Assembly: GCA_023512015.1 (NCBI GenBank)
Contig: JAIMAI010000003.1
Location: 1 to 64,000 of the forward strand
Length of the DNA: 64,000 nucleotides
Reading direction: 5' to 3'
Source of the DNA: Acidothermus sp.
Lineage (GTDB): Bacteria > Actinomycetota > Actinomycetes > Acidothermales > Acidothermaceae
Position 1 is the stretch's first letter; each line of letters begins with the position of its first letter. The notes beneath the pieces are model-generated. The model was not told where the DNA came from, ran no database searches, and saw only the letters and a list, made by a program, of their open reading frames with translations. The position numbers and the translations under genes are program-made. Below, piece by piece: positions 27,006 through 39,678 of this stretch.

Positions 27006-27029
27006 CGGACGGCGTCCTCTCGCCGTCCG
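27006..27029 (+). terminator. Hairpin closing the glycan cassette
   Basis: CGGACGGCG and CGCCGTCCG form a perfect 9-base stem with a 6-base loop right after the HAD gene. It marks a transcript end between the cassette and rpmE, so rpmE is probably expressed from its own promoter. Confidence 0.6.
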
Positions 27030-27094
27030 CGTGAAAGCAGGTACCGGTTCACGCCATGCTCGGCGACCCGGCGACCCGAGAGCAGGAGATCGCG

Positions 27095-27355
27095 TTGAAG
27101 CCCGACATCCATCCCGAGTACCGAGAGACCACCGTGATCTGCAGCTGTGGGAACACCTTCACCACCCGCAGCACCGCCAAGAACGGCGTCATCCACGCCG
27201 AGGTCTGCTCGAATTGCCACCCCTTCTACACCGGCAAGCAGAAGATTCTGGACGTCGGCGGCCGGGTGCAGAAGTTCGAAAAGCGTTTCGGCCAGGTCAC
27301 CGGAGCCGTGCGCACCGCCGCATCCCGCGCAGGCCGCAAGGCCGGCCGCAAGTAG
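27095..27355 (+). CDS. rpmE: 50S ribosomal protein L31, zinc-binding form
   Basis: An 86-residue ribosomal protein. The TTG start is chosen because AGGAG lies 6 bases upstream and the translated start reads [11 protein letters not shown], the usual L31 N-terminus; the ATG 13 codons earlier gives an extra segment unlike the family. C16, C18, C38 and C41 (CSCGN, CSNCHPF) form the zinc site, so this is the zinc-containing and not the zinc-independent paralogue. The C-terminus is extended with basic residues ([12 protein letters not shown]). Confidence 0.93.
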   Translation: MKPDIHPEYRETTVICSCGNTFTTRSTAKNGVIHAEVCSNCHPFYTGKQKILDVGGRVQKFEKRFGQVTGAVRTAASRAGRKAGRK

Positions 27356-27363
27356 CCGTCGAG

Positions 27364-27389
27364 GGGCGTCGGCCGGGTGGCCGACGCCC
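27364..27389 (+). terminator. Terminator between rpmE and prfA
   Basis: GGGCGTCGGCC and its complement form an 11-base perfect stem with a 4-base loop, followed by TTT. It starts 8 bases after the rpmE stop. Confidence 0.75.
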
Positions 27390-27449
27390 TTTCGCGTGTC
27401 GGTACGCGCCGGAACCATCGGGTGCGGCTCGTGGGCGAGGAGATGAGGG

Positions 27450-28544
27450 ATGTTCGAAGCGGTCGAGGAGGTACTCGCAGAACACGCGGAGCTGGAGCGC
27501 CGGCTCGCCGACCCGGCGGTGCACGCCGATCCGCGTACCGCGCGTGCCCTCGGGCGCCGCTACGCCCAGCTCGGCGCCGTGGTCGAGGCCTACCGACGTT
27601 GGAAGGCGTTGGACGACGACCTGGCCGCCGCCCACGAACTCGCCGCGTCGGATCCCAGTTTCCGGGGGGAAATCCCGGAACTCGAAGCGAGACGGGAGGA
27701 AGCGGCGGCCCGGCTGCGGGCCTTGCTCGCACCGTCGGATCCCAACGACGGCAAGGACGTCATCCTGCAGATCAAAGCGGGCGAGGGTGGGGAGGAATCC
27801 GCTCTCTTCGCCGGGGATTTGTTACGCATGTACCTGCGGTATGCCGAACGCCACGGTTGGAAGACCGAAATCCTCGATGCCACCGAATCGGATTTGGGTG
27901 GGTACAAGGACGTGACAATTGCCGTTCGTGCCGAGGGGTCGGAGGGCGCGTGGAGCAGGCTCAAGTTCGAAGGCGGCGTGCACCGCGTCCAGCGGGTGCC
28001 GGTCACCGAGTCGCAGGGACGAATTCACACCTCTGCCGTCGGGGTTGTCGTCCTTCCCGAAGCCGAGGAGGTGGACGTCGAGATCGACCCGAATGACCTG
28101 CGCATCGATGTCTTCCGTTCCTCTGGACCGGGCGGTCAGAGCGTGAACACCACCGATTCGGCGGTCCGCATCACGCATCTGCCCACCGGTGTGGTGGTCA
28201 GTTGCCAGAACGAAAAAAGCCAATTGCAGAACAAGGAAACCGCCCTGCGTATCCTGCGTGCGCGACTGCTGGCCATGGCACAAGAAGAGGCGGATGCCAA
28301 GGCCAGCGCACAGCGGCGTAGCCAGGTTCGCACCGTCGATCGTTCCGAACGCATTCGCACGTACAATTTCCCGGAGAATCGCATTTCCGACCACCGGGTG
28401 AATTACAAGGCGTACAACCTCGACCAGGTGTTGGACGGCGAATTGGACGGCGTCATCCAGGCGTTGCTCGACGCCGAGGCGGCGGCGCGGCTCGCTTCCG
28501 CCGACACCGATCCGACCAGACCCGTCTTGAGTAGGCAGCGGTGA
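27450..28544 (+). CDS. prfA: Peptide chain release factor 1
   Basis: A 364-residue class I release factor reading UAA and UAG. The tripeptide anticodon region carries P184-V185-T186 ([12 protein letters not shown]), the form typical of RF1 and not the SPF of RF2. The GGQ motif that triggers peptide release is at 228-230 ([10 protein letters not shown]). Its Gln is the site methylated by PrmC, encoded next with a 4-base overlap (GTGA). An N-terminal coiled-coil helical domain spans residues ~1-100. Confidence 0.96.
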   Translation: MFEAVEEVLAEHAELERRLADPAVHADPRTARALGRRYAQLGAVVEAYRRWKALDDDLAAAHELAASDPSFRGEIPELEARREEAAARLRALLAPSDPNDGKDVILQIKAGEGGEESALFAGDLLRMYLRYAERHGWKTEILDATESDLGGYKDVTIAVRAEGSEGAWSRLKFEGGVHRVQRVPVTESQGRIHTSAVGVVVLPEAEEVDVEIDPNDLRIDVFRSSGPGGQSVNTTDSAVRITHLPTGVVVSCQNEKSQLQNKETALRILRARLLAMAQEEADAKASAQRRSQVRTVDRSERIRTYNFPENRISDHRVNYKAYNLDQVLDGELDGVIQALLDAEAAARLASADTDPTRPVLSRQR

Positions 28545-30112
28545 GCACGCCCACCCTCCGGCGTCCCCCCGATGCCGTTCCACTGCGGGCCGCGCTCACG
28601 GAGGCGACGGCGCTGCTCGCGGCGGCCGGCGTCCCGAGCCCGCGAGCCGATGCCGAGCAGCTCGCGGCGTTCGTCCTCGGCTGCCCGCGAACCCACTTGC
28701 TCGCGGCCGGGGTTTTCCCCGCCGGGAGGCACGAATTGTTCCGGCGGTTGGTCGCCAAACGGGCCGAGCGCATCCCCCTCCAGCACCTGACCGGCAGCGT
28801 GGGTTTTCGCCGACTGGAACTCGCCGTCGGGCCCGGTGTCTTCATCCCCCGCCCGGAAACCGAAGTGCTCGCCGAGTGGGTGATTCGCCGACTCCGCGCG
28901 TTCGATAGCGGGAAAGCGGCCGAGCCGTTGGTCGTCGACTTGTGTACCGGGTCGGGGGCGCTTGCCATCGCGATCGCCACCGAGGTTCCGGGTGCTCGGG
29001 TGCACGCGGTGGACGACGATCCCGCCGCGCTCGCCTGGGCCGAACGCAACGTTGCGGGCACCGGAGCCCGCGTGTTCCTGCACCTGGGCGACGCCGCCCA
29101 CGCATTGCCGGAATTGAACGGGCTGGTCGACGTGGTGGTGGGCAATCCTCCTTATCTCGCCGAATCCCAGCGGGCCCTGCTGGACCCCGAAGTAGCCGAT
29201 CACGATCCGCCGCGGGCGTTATGGTCGGCCGAGGAAGGGCTGGCCGGCCCACGAATGGTGATCGAGAGTGCCCGCCGGCTGCTCCGCCACGGCGGGTGGC
29301 TGGCGATCGAGCACGGCGACGACCAGGGACCGGCGGTGCGAGCGCTCCTCGCCGCCGGATGGATGGACGTCGAAGGGCACGTCGATTTGAGCGGGCGCGC
29401 TCGGTTCGTCACGGCGCGTCGGGTGCGAGGGAAAGGGTGCGAGGGAAAGGGTGAGCGGATGCAGGTCTTCGACTGTACGAATCCGGCCGAGCGGGACGCC
29501 GGATTGGCCGCTGCCGCCGAGGCCGTGCGGCGGGGTGAGTTGGTGGTGCTTCCGACGGACACGGTCTACGGCATCGGCGCCGACGCCTTCACCCCGGCAG
29601 CGGTCGCCGCGCTGCTCGCCGCGAAGGGCCGCGGCCGGGACATGCCGGTGCCGGTGCTCATCGGGGAGCAGCGGGTCTTCGACGCGCTGGTCGCCGACGT
29701 CCCCCCCGGCGCCCGCGAACTGATCGACCGGTTCTGGCCCGGCGCGCTCACCATCGTCGTCCGCTCCAACCCCTCGCTGGCTTGGGATCTCGGCGACACC
29801 GCGGGAACGGTGGCGCTGCGGATGCCGGGAGAGGAGCTTGCCCTTGACCTGCTGCGCCGCACGGGTCCGATGGCGGTGAGCAGCGCCAACCGGTCCGGCC
29901 TGCCGCCCGCGACCACCTGCGCCAACGCCCGCGCCCAGCTCGGCGAGTCGGTCTCGGTGTACCTCGACGGTGGTCCCACCACCTCAACGGTTCCGTCGTC
30001 GATCGTGGACCTCACCGGGGAGACGCCGGTTCTGCTGCGCCGCGGTGCGCTGAGCGAGGAGCAACTCCGCGAGGTCGTGCCGACGCTGCGGGTCACCCAC
30101 CCCGCGTCGTAG
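28541..30112 (+). CDS. prmC: Fused frame: PrmC release-factor methyltransferase plus Sua5/TsaC threonylcarbamoyl-AMP synthase
   Basis: One 523-codon frame holds two proteins that are normally separate neighbours. Residues 1-295 are PrmC/HemK, which methylates the GGQ Gln of release factors: a helical N-domain, [14 protein letters not shown] for SAM, and NPPY at 202-205. After a short Gly/Lys-rich joint, residues 307-523 are a Sua5/YrdC domain ([27 protein letters not shown]) that makes threonylcarbamoyl-AMP for t6A in tRNA. The joint is a 14-base tandem duplication; removing one copy restores a TGA stop for prmC four bases before an ATG at 29459. That ATG has a GGGAAAGGG ribosome site, so Sua5 may still be made separately. 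The start overlaps prfA. Confidence 0.88.
   Translation: MSTPTLRRPPDAVPLRAALTEATALLAAAGVPSPRADAEQLAAFVLGCPRTHLLAAGVFPAGRHELFRRLVAKRAERIPLQHLTGSVGFRRLELAVGPGVFIPRPETEVLAEWVIRRLRAFDSGKAAEPLVVDLCTGSGALAIAIATEVPGARVHAVDDDPAALAWAERNVAGTGARVFLHLGDAAHALPELNGLVDVVVGNPPYLAESQRALLDPEVADHDPPRALWSAEEGLAGPRMVIESARRLLRHGGWLAIEHGDDQGPAVRALLAAGWMDVEGHVDLSGRARFVTARRVRGKGCEGKGERMQVFDCTNPAERDAGLAAAAEAVRRGELVVLPTDTVYGIGADAFTPAAVAALLAAKGRGRDMPVPVLIGEQRVFDALVADVPPGARELIDRFWPGALTIVVRSNPSLAWDLGDTAGTVALRMPGEELALDLLRRTGPMAVSSANRSGLPPATTCANARAQLGESVSVYLDGGPTTSTVPSSIVDLTGETPVLLRRGALSEEQLREVVPTLRVTHPAS
29421..29448 (+). repeat. 14-base tandem duplication at the prmC-sua5 joint
   Basis: The unit GGGTGCGAGGGAAA occurs twice without gap, then GGGTG begins a third time. 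Fourteen bases is not a multiple of three, so the second copy moves the prmC frame off its TGA (at 29452) and into the sua5 frame. Confidence 0.85.
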
Positions 30113-30147
30113 GGTTCGATCAGCGGCCGTACGGCGGGAGGCGGCGG

Positions 30148-31254
30148 GTGCGCGAGTATCTGATCACCCTTCTCGTCGCCGCCGGCGTTACGTACCTCAC
30201 CACGCCGGTAGCGCGACGGTTCGCGATGCGGGTCGGCGCGTTGACGGTGGTCCGCGACCGCGACGTGCACACGATCCCGACACCCCGTCTCGGCGGATTG
30301 GCGATGTTCCTCGGGGTCGGCGCCGCGCTGTTGGTCGCCTCCCGACTTCCCACCTTGGAAGCCGTCAACCAGCGCTTCCTCGAACCGCGCGCGCTGCTGT
30401 TCGGCGGCCTGATCGTCGTCGTGATCGGTGCGTTGGACGACCGGTTCGGTCTGGACGCCGTGACCAAGCTCGCCGGTCAGGTGCTGGCGGCGGCGGTCGT
30501 CGTCCTCCAGGGAGTGCAACTCCTTTGGCTACCGATCCCGGCCTACGGCACGCTGATCCTCGGCCAGGACTGGTCGGTGATCTTGACGGTGACGTTCATC
30601 GTCGTCGTCATCAACGCGGTGAATTTCATCGACGGCCTGGACGGTCTGGCGGCCGGCATCGTGGGAATCGCGGCGTTGGCGTTCTTCGCTCTCTCCTACC
30701 AAATGTCCGCCGAACTGCACCTCTCGCGGGCGCTACCGCCGCTGCTCCTCGCGGTGGTGGTGGCCGGGGTGTGTATCGGTTTCCTGCCCCACAACTTCCA
30801 CCCGGCGCGGGTCTTCATGGGGGACAGCGGATCGATGCTCATCGGTTTGCTGCTGGCGGCTGCCACGGTGTCGCTCACCGGGCAGGTTTCGCCGGCTGAC
30901 CAATACCAGCAGTACGGCACTTTTCTCCCGTTGCTTTTGCCGTTCGTCGTGCTCTTCGTTCCCTTCGCCGATCTGGTGGCCGCCGTGGTGCGACGCACCC
31001 GCGCGGGCCGGGTTCCTTGGGCGCCCGACAAGCAGCACCTGCACCACCGCCTGCTGGAACTCGGCCATTCCCAGCGTCGCGCCGTCTTGATCATGTACGG
31101 ATGGTCGGCGATCTTCTCTGCGGGCGTGGTGGGGTTGGCCATCACGCAGGCCCCGATGGTGGTGGCAGCCGCGGCGGGGGCGGTCGTCGTCCTCGCCCTG
31201 TTGGGTCTCGGCCTGCCGAGGCTGCGGGCGGCAAGGGCCGGACGCGCCGAGTGA
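30148..31254 (+). CDS. wecA: UDP-GlcNAc:undecaprenyl-phosphate GlcNAc-1-phosphate transferase family
   Basis: A 368-residue polytopic membrane enzyme of the WecA/MraY family, about 10 helices. It begins lipid-linked glycan synthesis by moving a sugar-1-phosphate onto undecaprenyl or decaprenyl phosphate. Family signatures are TPRLGGLAMFLG, ALDDRFGL near residue 96, NAVNFIDGLDGLAAG near 157-171, MGDSGSMLIGLLLA, and the cytoplasmic HHRLLELGHSQRRAV loop. The place just before atp genes matches mycobacterial rfe. It could start the glycan extended by the rho-rpmE cassette, or arabinogalactan-like wall polymers. Confidence 0.9.
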   Translation: MREYLITLLVAAGVTYLTTPVARRFAMRVGALTVVRDRDVHTIPTPRLGGLAMFLGVGAALLVASRLPTLEAVNQRFLEPRALLFGGLIVVVIGALDDRFGLDAVTKLAGQVLAAAVVVLQGVQLLWLPIPAYGTLILGQDWSVILTVTFIVVVINAVNFIDGLDGLAAGIVGIAALAFFALSYQMSAELHLSRALPPLLLAVVVAGVCIGFLPHNFHPARVFMGDSGSMLIGLLLAAATVSLTGQVSPADQYQQYGTFLPLLLPFVVLFVPFADLVAAVVRRTRAGRVPWAPDKQHLHHRLLELGHSQRRAVLIMYGWSAIFSAGVVGLAITQAPMVVAAAAGAVVVLALLGLGLPRLRAARAGRAE

Positions 31255-31382
31255 CTAGAGGGCCGAGATTGCGTGACGGAACGCACAGACTCCCCGGGCC
31301 GGTGGGCCGATGTGCCTGTGGTAACGTGCGCGTCAACCCCACGAAATCTGGGAGTCTTACGTGTCCGTGACGGGTCCGTAGG

Positions 31383-31655
31383 ATGAGCCAGGACCGTGGG
31401 AGGCCGCAGCTGGGTCTCTACGCCCTGGTCGGCATCGGCTCGCTCAACGTCGGGTCGTTGTTGGCCGGGCTAGGGATCGGCTGGTTCATCGACAGTCGGC
31501 TCGGGTCGTTTCCCGCTCTCACCCTCATCGGGCTCGGAGTCGGGATCGCCGCCGGGTTGACCGCGAGCTGGCTTCGAATCCGCGCATATCTCGCCCACCC
31601 CGAGCCGGTCAGCCGCACCCCGGGCAACCCGGTCGAGTGGGACGACGAGGAGTAG
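31383..31655 (+). CDS. atpZ: Small AtpZ/AtpI-type membrane protein
   Basis: A 90-residue protein with two membrane helices (ALVGIGSLNVGSLLAGLGIGW and ALTLIGLGVGIAAGLTASW) and an acidic tail. Such proteins at the head of ATP synthase operons are thought to help c-ring assembly or Mg handling. No strong ribosome site precedes the ATG. The ~125 bases before it probably hold the atp promoter, with TAACGT at 31322-31327 as a possible -10 element, but I saw no good -35. Confidence 0.75.
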   Translation: MSQDRGRPQLGLYALVGIGSLNVGSLLAGLGIGWFIDSRLGSFPALTLIGLGVGIAAGLTASWLRIRAYLAHPEPVSRTPGNPVEWDDEE

Positions 31656-31700
31656 AGCCGCATCCGAGGGTGACCGGAGGTGCGGCACGAGAGGAGCAGG

Positions 31701-32096
31701 ATGACCACCAGCGGACCGTTGATGGTGCCTGTCGGCACTCCGCGGCGGGTCTTCGTCGTCGCGTTGATCCTGGGCGGGGTGGTCCTGGCTGCGGCCAGCC
31801 TGCTCGGGTACGCCTTGATCGGTGGGCTTTTCGTGGTCGGGCTCGCCCTCGGGGTGGTCAACAACGTCATGACGGTCCGCTCGATCCTCCGGCACACCGA
31901 ACACGGAGATCCGGATCGCAAGCGCTATACGAAATCGGCTCTGATCCGCCTCGGCTACATCTCCCTCATCGCCGGTGTTTTCGTCGTGGCGTTCCGCGGC
32001 GCGGGAATTGCGGTCTTGGTGGGCCTCGCCGTCTTCCATCTGCTGGCCTCGCTGGCCAGCGCGCTTCCGCTGTTGAAGGAGTTCCGTAAGGTATGA
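31701..32096 (+). CDS. atpI: ATP synthase subunit I
   Basis: A 131-residue membrane protein with four helices in two hairpins, homologous in place and character to AtpI of other actinobacteria. AtpI is an accessory factor for assembly of the c-ring. The ATG is chosen because GGAG is well placed before it; an in-frame GTG lies 21 bases upstream. Its stop overlaps the atpB start by 4 bases (ATGA). Confidence 0.8.
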   Translation: MTTSGPLMVPVGTPRRVFVVALILGGVVLAAASLLGYALIGGLFVVGLALGVVNNVMTVRSILRHTEHGDPDRKRYTKSALIRLGYISLIAGVFVVAFRGAGIAVLVGLAVFHLLASLASALPLLKEFRKV

Positions 32097-32917
32097 GCGC
32101 GCTGACCTCTCCGCACGTGCTCGCCGTCGAGGTGGACGTCGGCACCCACCAGACCGTCAAACTTTTCGGCCTCACCTGGCATTGGGACACGATTCTCAGT
32201 TCGGTGGTCGCCGGCATCATCGTGGTCGGCCTCGGCTTGTATTTGCGGGCGACGGCACGTGCGGCCACCCCGAGCAAATTGCAGCTGCTCTTCGAGATGC
32301 TCGTCGGGTGGGTCAACAAACAGGTCGAGGAGAGCATGGGCCTGCGGGTGGCTCCCTTCGTCGCCCCCATGGCGGTCACGCTTTTCGTCTATATCTTGCT
32401 GTGCAACTGGATCGGCGTCATTCCGAGCGGTCATCCGGAGCGCTTCCCGCCGCCGACCGCTGACATCAACCTGACGCTCACCTTGGCATTGGTGGTCATC
32501 ATCCCCATGCATTTGGTGAGTCTGCGTCGGCGCGGGGTGCGCGGGTACATCCGGCACTATTTCGAGCCTTACAAAATACTTTTCCCGTTGGAAGTGGTCC
32601 AGGAGCTGTCGAAGCCGATCACTTTAGCGCTCCGGCTCTTCGGCAACATCTTCTCCGGCGTCATCATGGTCGCGCTGCTCGCGAACCTGCCGGCTTTCCT
32701 GCTCTGGGTGCCACAAGGGATCTGGAAGCTCTTCGATTTGTTCATCGGAGTCATCCAGGCGTTCATCTTCGCGCTCCTGACGATCCTGTACTACGCGTTC
32801 GCGACCAGCACCGAGGGCCACGAGGCCGAGCAATCCCACGATGAGGAAAGCTCGTCGGGCTCGGTGCCGCAAGCTCAACGATCCCCAACCCCTGTGCCGG
32901 CCAGCCAGAGCCGGTGA
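32093..32917 (+). CDS. atpB: ATP synthase F0 subunit a
   Basis: A 274-residue membrane subunit forming the proton half-channels. R181 in LALRLFGN is the essential Arg that faces the c-ring. YILLCNWIGVIPSGHP and the final helix IQAFIFALLTILYY are family features. The ~35-residue Ser/Glu/Pro-rich C-terminal tail is longer than in most species. It opens the eight-gene operon atpBEFHAGDC. Confidence 0.95.
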   Translation: MSALTSPHVLAVEVDVGTHQTVKLFGLTWHWDTILSSVVAGIIVVGLGLYLRATARAATPSKLQLLFEMLVGWVNKQVEESMGLRVAPFVAPMAVTLFVYILLCNWIGVIPSGHPERFPPPTADINLTLTLALVVIIPMHLVSLRRRGVRGYIRHYFEPYKILFPLEVVQELSKPITLALRLFGNIFSGVIMVALLANLPAFLLWVPQGIWKLFDLFIGVIQAFIFALLTILYYAFATSTEGHEAEQSHDEESSSGSVPQAQRSPTPVPASQSR

Positions 32918-32950
32918 CGACCAAACCCTGCGGAAAAGATCGGAGAAACG

Positions 32951-33211
32951 ATGGCTGCAAGCAACATCGAGAGTGCGGTGAAGACGGCGGGCGCCTTCAT
33001 CGGCGGTGGGCTGGCCCTGGCAGGCGGCGCCATTGGTGCGGCGATCGGTGACGGTCTCGCCGGTGCTCAGACCATCGCCGGAGTCGCCCGTCAACCGGAG
33101 GCCCAGCCCCGCCTCATGCCGCTCTTCTTCCTTACTGTGGGTCTGGTGGAGGCCATGTACTTCATCAACCTCGCGTTCATGGCCTTGTTCGTCTTCGTCC
33201 TCGGAAAGTAG
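32951..33211 (+). CDS. atpE: ATP synthase F0 subunit c
   Basis: An 86-residue hairpin proteolipid. Helix 1 is Gly/Ala-rich, the polar loop is ARQPEAQ, and helix 2 carries the proton-binding E67 (GLVEAMYF). The residues around E67 and in helix 1 lack the Gln/Ser-Thr set typical of sodium-coupled rings, so proton coupling is expected. Confidence 0.95.
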   Translation: MAASNIESAVKTAGAFIGGGLALAGGAIGAAIGDGLAGAQTIAGVARQPEAQPRLMPLFFLTVGLVEAMYFINLAFMALFVFVLGK

Positions 33212-33777
<566 letters not shown>

Positions 33778-33778
<1 letters not shown>

Positions 33779-34602
33779 TGCAAGGCGCCAGTCGCGAAGC
33801 GTTGGCCGCCGCGTGGCGGGAGACCGAAGAACTGCTCGTACGGGCCCCCCTGGACTCCGCCGCCCTCGCAGGGATCGGCGAGCAACTCTTCGCGGTCACC
33901 GACGTGCTCGACGAAAACCCCGCTCTGCGGCGCGCGCTGTCCGACCCAGCCGTCGAACCGGGGCGCAAGACGTCGTTGGCCGACCGGGTCTTCTCGAACC
34001 GCATCGCCTCCGAGGCAAGAGAGATCGTCGGGCTGGCGGTACGTGCGCGATGGTCGCGTATGCGGGATCTCCCGGATGCCGTGGAAATCCTCGGCGTCCT
34101 GGCGTTACTCGTCGCGGCCGAGAAGGAGCGGGTGGTCGACGACGTCGAAGACGAGTTCTTCCGTTTCGGTCGCATCGTCGCGAGCGTTCCCGACCTGCGG
34201 GATGCGCTCGCGAACCGTACGTTGCCGGTGGAAAACAAAATTCGCTTGGTGGAGCGGTTGCTGGCGGGCAAGAGTCGGCCGATGACGGTCATCCTCGTCG
34301 AACAACTCGTCCGGCATCCGCGGGGGCGGACTCCCGAGGAGGGCTTCGCCGAGTTCAGCGGGATCGTCGCCCGGTTTCGGCAGCGGCTCGTCGCCCGCGT
34401 CGTGGTCGCCGTCCCCCTTACCGACGACGAACGAGCCCGACTTCGCCGAGCCCTTTCGGATATCTACGGCCGCGACGTCCACCTGCACGTCGAGGTGGAC
34501 GGACGAATCGGCGGCGGCGTCGTCGTCCAACTCGGTGATGAAGTCATCGACGGGTCGATCGCGAGCGTCCTCGCGGCGGCTCGACAGAAACTTGCGAGCT
34601 GA
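33778..34602 (+). CDS. atpH: ATP synthase F1 subunit delta
   Basis: A 274-residue stator subunit joining b to the top of F1. The first ~95 residues precede the usual delta domain, giving the long form seen in Streptomyces-type actinobacteria. The C-terminal region [20 protein letters not shown] and DPSVIDGS-like [17 protein letters not shown] are family traits. It is translationally coupled to atpF. Confidence 0.92.
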
Positions 34603-34637
34603 CCAGAAGACCAGTAGGAGAAACGGACCGAGGAACC

Positions 34638-36305
34638 ATGTCTGAACTCACGATTCGCCCCGAGGAGATTCGCGAAGCGCTGGAGGAATTCGTCGCCTCC
34701 TACACGCCGGATGTCGCTTCCCGCGAAGAGATCGGTCGGGTCACCGAAGCCGGTGACGGGATCGCGCGTATCGAAGGACTGCCGTCCACGATGGCCAACG
34801 AGCTGCTGCGCTTCGAAGACGGCACGCTCGGTTTGGCCCTCAACCTCGACGTGCGGGAAATCGGCGCGGTCATCCTCGGACCGTTCGAGGGAATCGAGGA
34901 AGGCCAGACCGTCAAGCGGACCGGGGAGATTCTCTCGGTCCCGGTGGGCGACGGCTTCCTCGGTCGCGTGGTGAATCCGCTGGGAGAACCGCTCGACGGT
35001 AAAGGGGAAATCGTCGCGGAGACCCGCCGGGCGCTGGAATTGCAGGCTCCGAGCGTGGTCCAGCGCCAACCGGTGAAGGAACCGCTGCAAACCGGCATCA
35101 AGGCCATCGACGCTATGACCGCCATCGGGCGGGGCCAGCGTGAGCTCATCATCGGGGACCGGCAGACCGGTAAAACCGCGGTGGCGATCGACACCATCAT
35201 CAATCAGCGGGCGAATTGGGAGAGTGGCGATCCCAAACTGCAGGTGAAGTGCATTTACGTCGCGATCGGCCAGAAGGGCTCGACGATCGCCGCCGTCCGC
35301 AGCGCCCTCGAAGCCGCCGGAGCGATGGAGTACACCACGATCGTCGCTGCCCCGGCCTCCGATCCCGCGGGCTTCAAGTACCTGGCGCCGTACACCGGAT
35401 CTGCCATCGGTCAGCACTGGATGTACAAAGGGCAGCACGCGCTCATCGTTTTCGACGACCTGTCCAAGCAGGCCGAGGCGTATCGAGCGATTTCCCTGCT
35501 ACTGCGCCGTCCTCCGGGCCGGGAAGCCTACCCGGGTGACGTCTTCTACCTGCACTCCCGTCTGCTGGAGCGGTGCGCGAAACTCTCCGACGAGATGGGA
35601 GGGGGTTCGCTCACCGGGCTCCCCATCATCGAGACCAAAGGCAACGACGTTTCGGCGTACATCCCCACCAACGTCATCTCCATCACCGACGGCCAGATCT
35701 TCCTGGAGACCGACCTGTTCAACTCCGGGGTACGGCCGGCCATCAACGTCGGTATCTCGGTTTCGCGGGTCGGTGGCAACGCCCAGCTCAAGGCGATGAA
35801 GCAGGTCGCCGGTCGGCTCCGCCTGGACCTCGCCCAGTACCGGGAACTCGAAGCGTTCGCAGCGTTCGGCTCCGACCTGGACGCCGCCAGTCGCGCACAG
35901 CTCGAACGCGGTGCGCGACTCGTCGAACTGCTCAAGCAGCCGCAGTACTCCCCGTACCCGGTGGAAGAGCAGGTCGTGTCACTGTGGGCCGGCACGACGG
36001 GTCAGCTCGACGACGTGCCGGTCGCCGACATCCGGCGCTTCGAGCGGGATTTCCTCGAATACGTGCGACTCCATCACCACGGCATTTTCGACGAGATCCT
36101 GCAGACCAAGGAACTCACCGACAACGTGGTGGAGGCCCTCACCCTCGCCATCACCGAGTTCAAGAAGACCTTCGAGACGCACGAAGGGAAAATCCTGGGC
36201 CACGAGGAGGCGCCCGAGCTCGACGAGTCCCACCTGGCCGCCGAGAAGGTGCGCAAACACGTTCCTCCGGAGAAGAAGCCGCAGGCCACCGGCGCGTCCC
36301 GCTGA
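34638..36305 (+). CDS. atpA: ATP synthase F1 subunit alpha
   Basis: A 555-residue regulatory nucleotide-binding subunit. The P-loop GDRQTGKT includes K179. The family signature [14 protein letters not shown] lies near residue 369. The C-terminal ~30 residues are a Lys/Pro-rich extension, as often found in actinobacteria. Good spacing from atpH and TAGGAG upstream of the ATG support the start. Confidence 0.97.
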   Translation: MSELTIRPEEIREALEEFVASYTPDVASREEIGRVTEAGDGIARIEGLPSTMANELLRFEDGTLGLALNLDVREIGAVILGPFEGIEEGQTVKRTGEILSVPVGDGFLGRVVNPLGEPLDGKGEIVAETRRALELQAPSVVQRQPVKEPLQTGIKAIDAMTAIGRGQRELIIGDRQTGKTAVAIDTIINQRANWESGDPKLQVKCIYVAIGQKGSTIAAVRSALEAAGAMEYTTIVAAPASDPAGFKYLAPYTGSAIGQHWMYKGQHALIVFDDLSKQAEAYRAISLLLRRPPGREAYPGDVFYLHSRLLERCAKLSDEMGGGSLTGLPIIETKGNDVSAYIPTNVISITDGQIFLETDLFNSGVRPAINVGISVSRVGGNAQLKAMKQVAGRLRLDLAQYRELEAFAAFGSDLDAASRAQLERGARLVELLKQPQYSPYPVEEQVVSLWAGTTGQLDDVPVADIRRFERDFLEYVRLHHHGIFDEILQTKELTDNVVEALTLAITEFKKTFETHEGKILGHEEAPELDESHLAAEKVRKHVPPEKKPQATGASR

Positions 36306-36329
36306 GCCGTCGAGCGGAGAGTTTCGGGA

Positions 36330-38707
<2,378 letters not shown>

Positions 38708-38719
38708 GGGAGCCCGCAG

Positions 38720-39097
38720 ATGCCTTTGCAGGTAGACCTCGTCTCCGCCGAACGGCGGCTGTGGTCCGGGGCGGCGGATTTCGTCGTCGCCCGCACCCTC
38801 GACGGTGAACTCGGCATCCTCCCCGGGCACGTGCCGCTGCTCGGAGTACTCGCCGAAGGATTCACCGTGAAAATCACCGGCCGTGATGCGGGAACCGGAA
38901 TCGTGGCCGCCGTCCACGGAGGGTTCCTCTCGGTCGCCAACGACGAGGTGACGATCCTCACCGAGGTCGCCGAGCTCTCCGGTGAGATCGACGTTGCGCG
39001 CGCCCGGGCCGCTCTCGATCGCGCCACCGCCGAAGGCGACGAACAAGCCGCCGCTCGCTCGCGGGCCAGGCTGGCCGCGGCAGGTCAACCGGTCTGA
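38720..39097 (+). CDS. atpC: ATP synthase F1 subunit epsilon
   Basis: A 125-residue subunit: an N-terminal beta-sandwich ([29 protein letters not shown]) and a C-terminal helical hairpin that in other species can inhibit ATP hydrolysis. It is the last subunit gene of the operon and lies 14 bases before the DUF2550 gene. Confidence 0.95.
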   Translation: MPLQVDLVSAERRLWSGAADFVVARTLDGELGILPGHVPLLGVLAEGFTVKITGRDAGTGIVAAVHGGFLSVANDEVTILTEVAELSGEIDVARARAALDRATAEGDEQAAARSRARLAAAGQPV

Positions 39098-39111
39098 TCG
39101 GCGGGCCGGCG

Positions 39112-39678
39112 ATGCTGATCGAAGCGTTCGACATCGCCGGCCTCGTCGTGACCGGTGTGATCGCTTGTGCTGCGGCGTTCGTCGTCGCCGTCCTGATTCG
39201 CCAGACCATGCTGCAACGCCGGGGAGCCGGGGTGCTCTGTGCGATGCGGACCGGTTCCAGCTGGCATCTGGGTGTGGTTCGCTACGGGTCCAAGACCCTG
39301 CAGTGGTACCGCTTGATCAGCCTCACTCCACGGCCGTCGGTGGTCTTCGTCCGCGGGGGGACGACGGTGCTGGCGCGTCGACCGGCTGGGATCGGGGTTC
39401 GCCACCTATTGCCCCACGCTGCGCTCATCGCCCGCTGCCGCGCCCGCAGCGCTGCCGGGAACACGGTCGACGTCGAGCTGGCCTTCTCCGCGGCCGGCTG
39501 GACGGGCTTCCTCGCTTGGCTGGAATCCGCGCCGCCGGCGACCGTCGATCCGTCGCCGACCGCCGTCGCGCCGACGATCGCCGTCCCGTCAGGCCCCACC
39601 GCGGGAACCGGCGGGCCGCCAGAGCACGTCCCCGGCGCCGGCGACCGCATTGACCCGCCTGGCCAGCACGAACAGTAG
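39112..39678 (+). CDS. DUF2550 family membrane protein
   Basis: A 188-residue protein with one N-terminal helix (AGLVVTGVIACAAAFVVAVLI) and a cytoplasmic beta-rich domain (AMRTGSSWHLGVVRYGSKTLQWYR), ending in a Pro/Thr-rich tail. Its place right after atpC is conserved in actinobacteria (mycobacterial DUF2550 gene). Function is not established. Its last 90 bases overlap the convergent pduO gene. Confidence 0.85.
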   Translation: MLIEAFDIAGLVVTGVIACAAAFVVAVLIRQTMLQRRGAGVLCAMRTGSSWHLGVVRYGSKTLQWYRLISLTPRPSVVFVRGGTTVLARRPAGIGVRHLLPHAALIARCRARSAAGNTVDVELAFSAAGWTGFLAWLESAPPATVDPSPTAVAPTIAVPSGPTAGTGGPPEHVPGAGDRIDPPGQHEQ

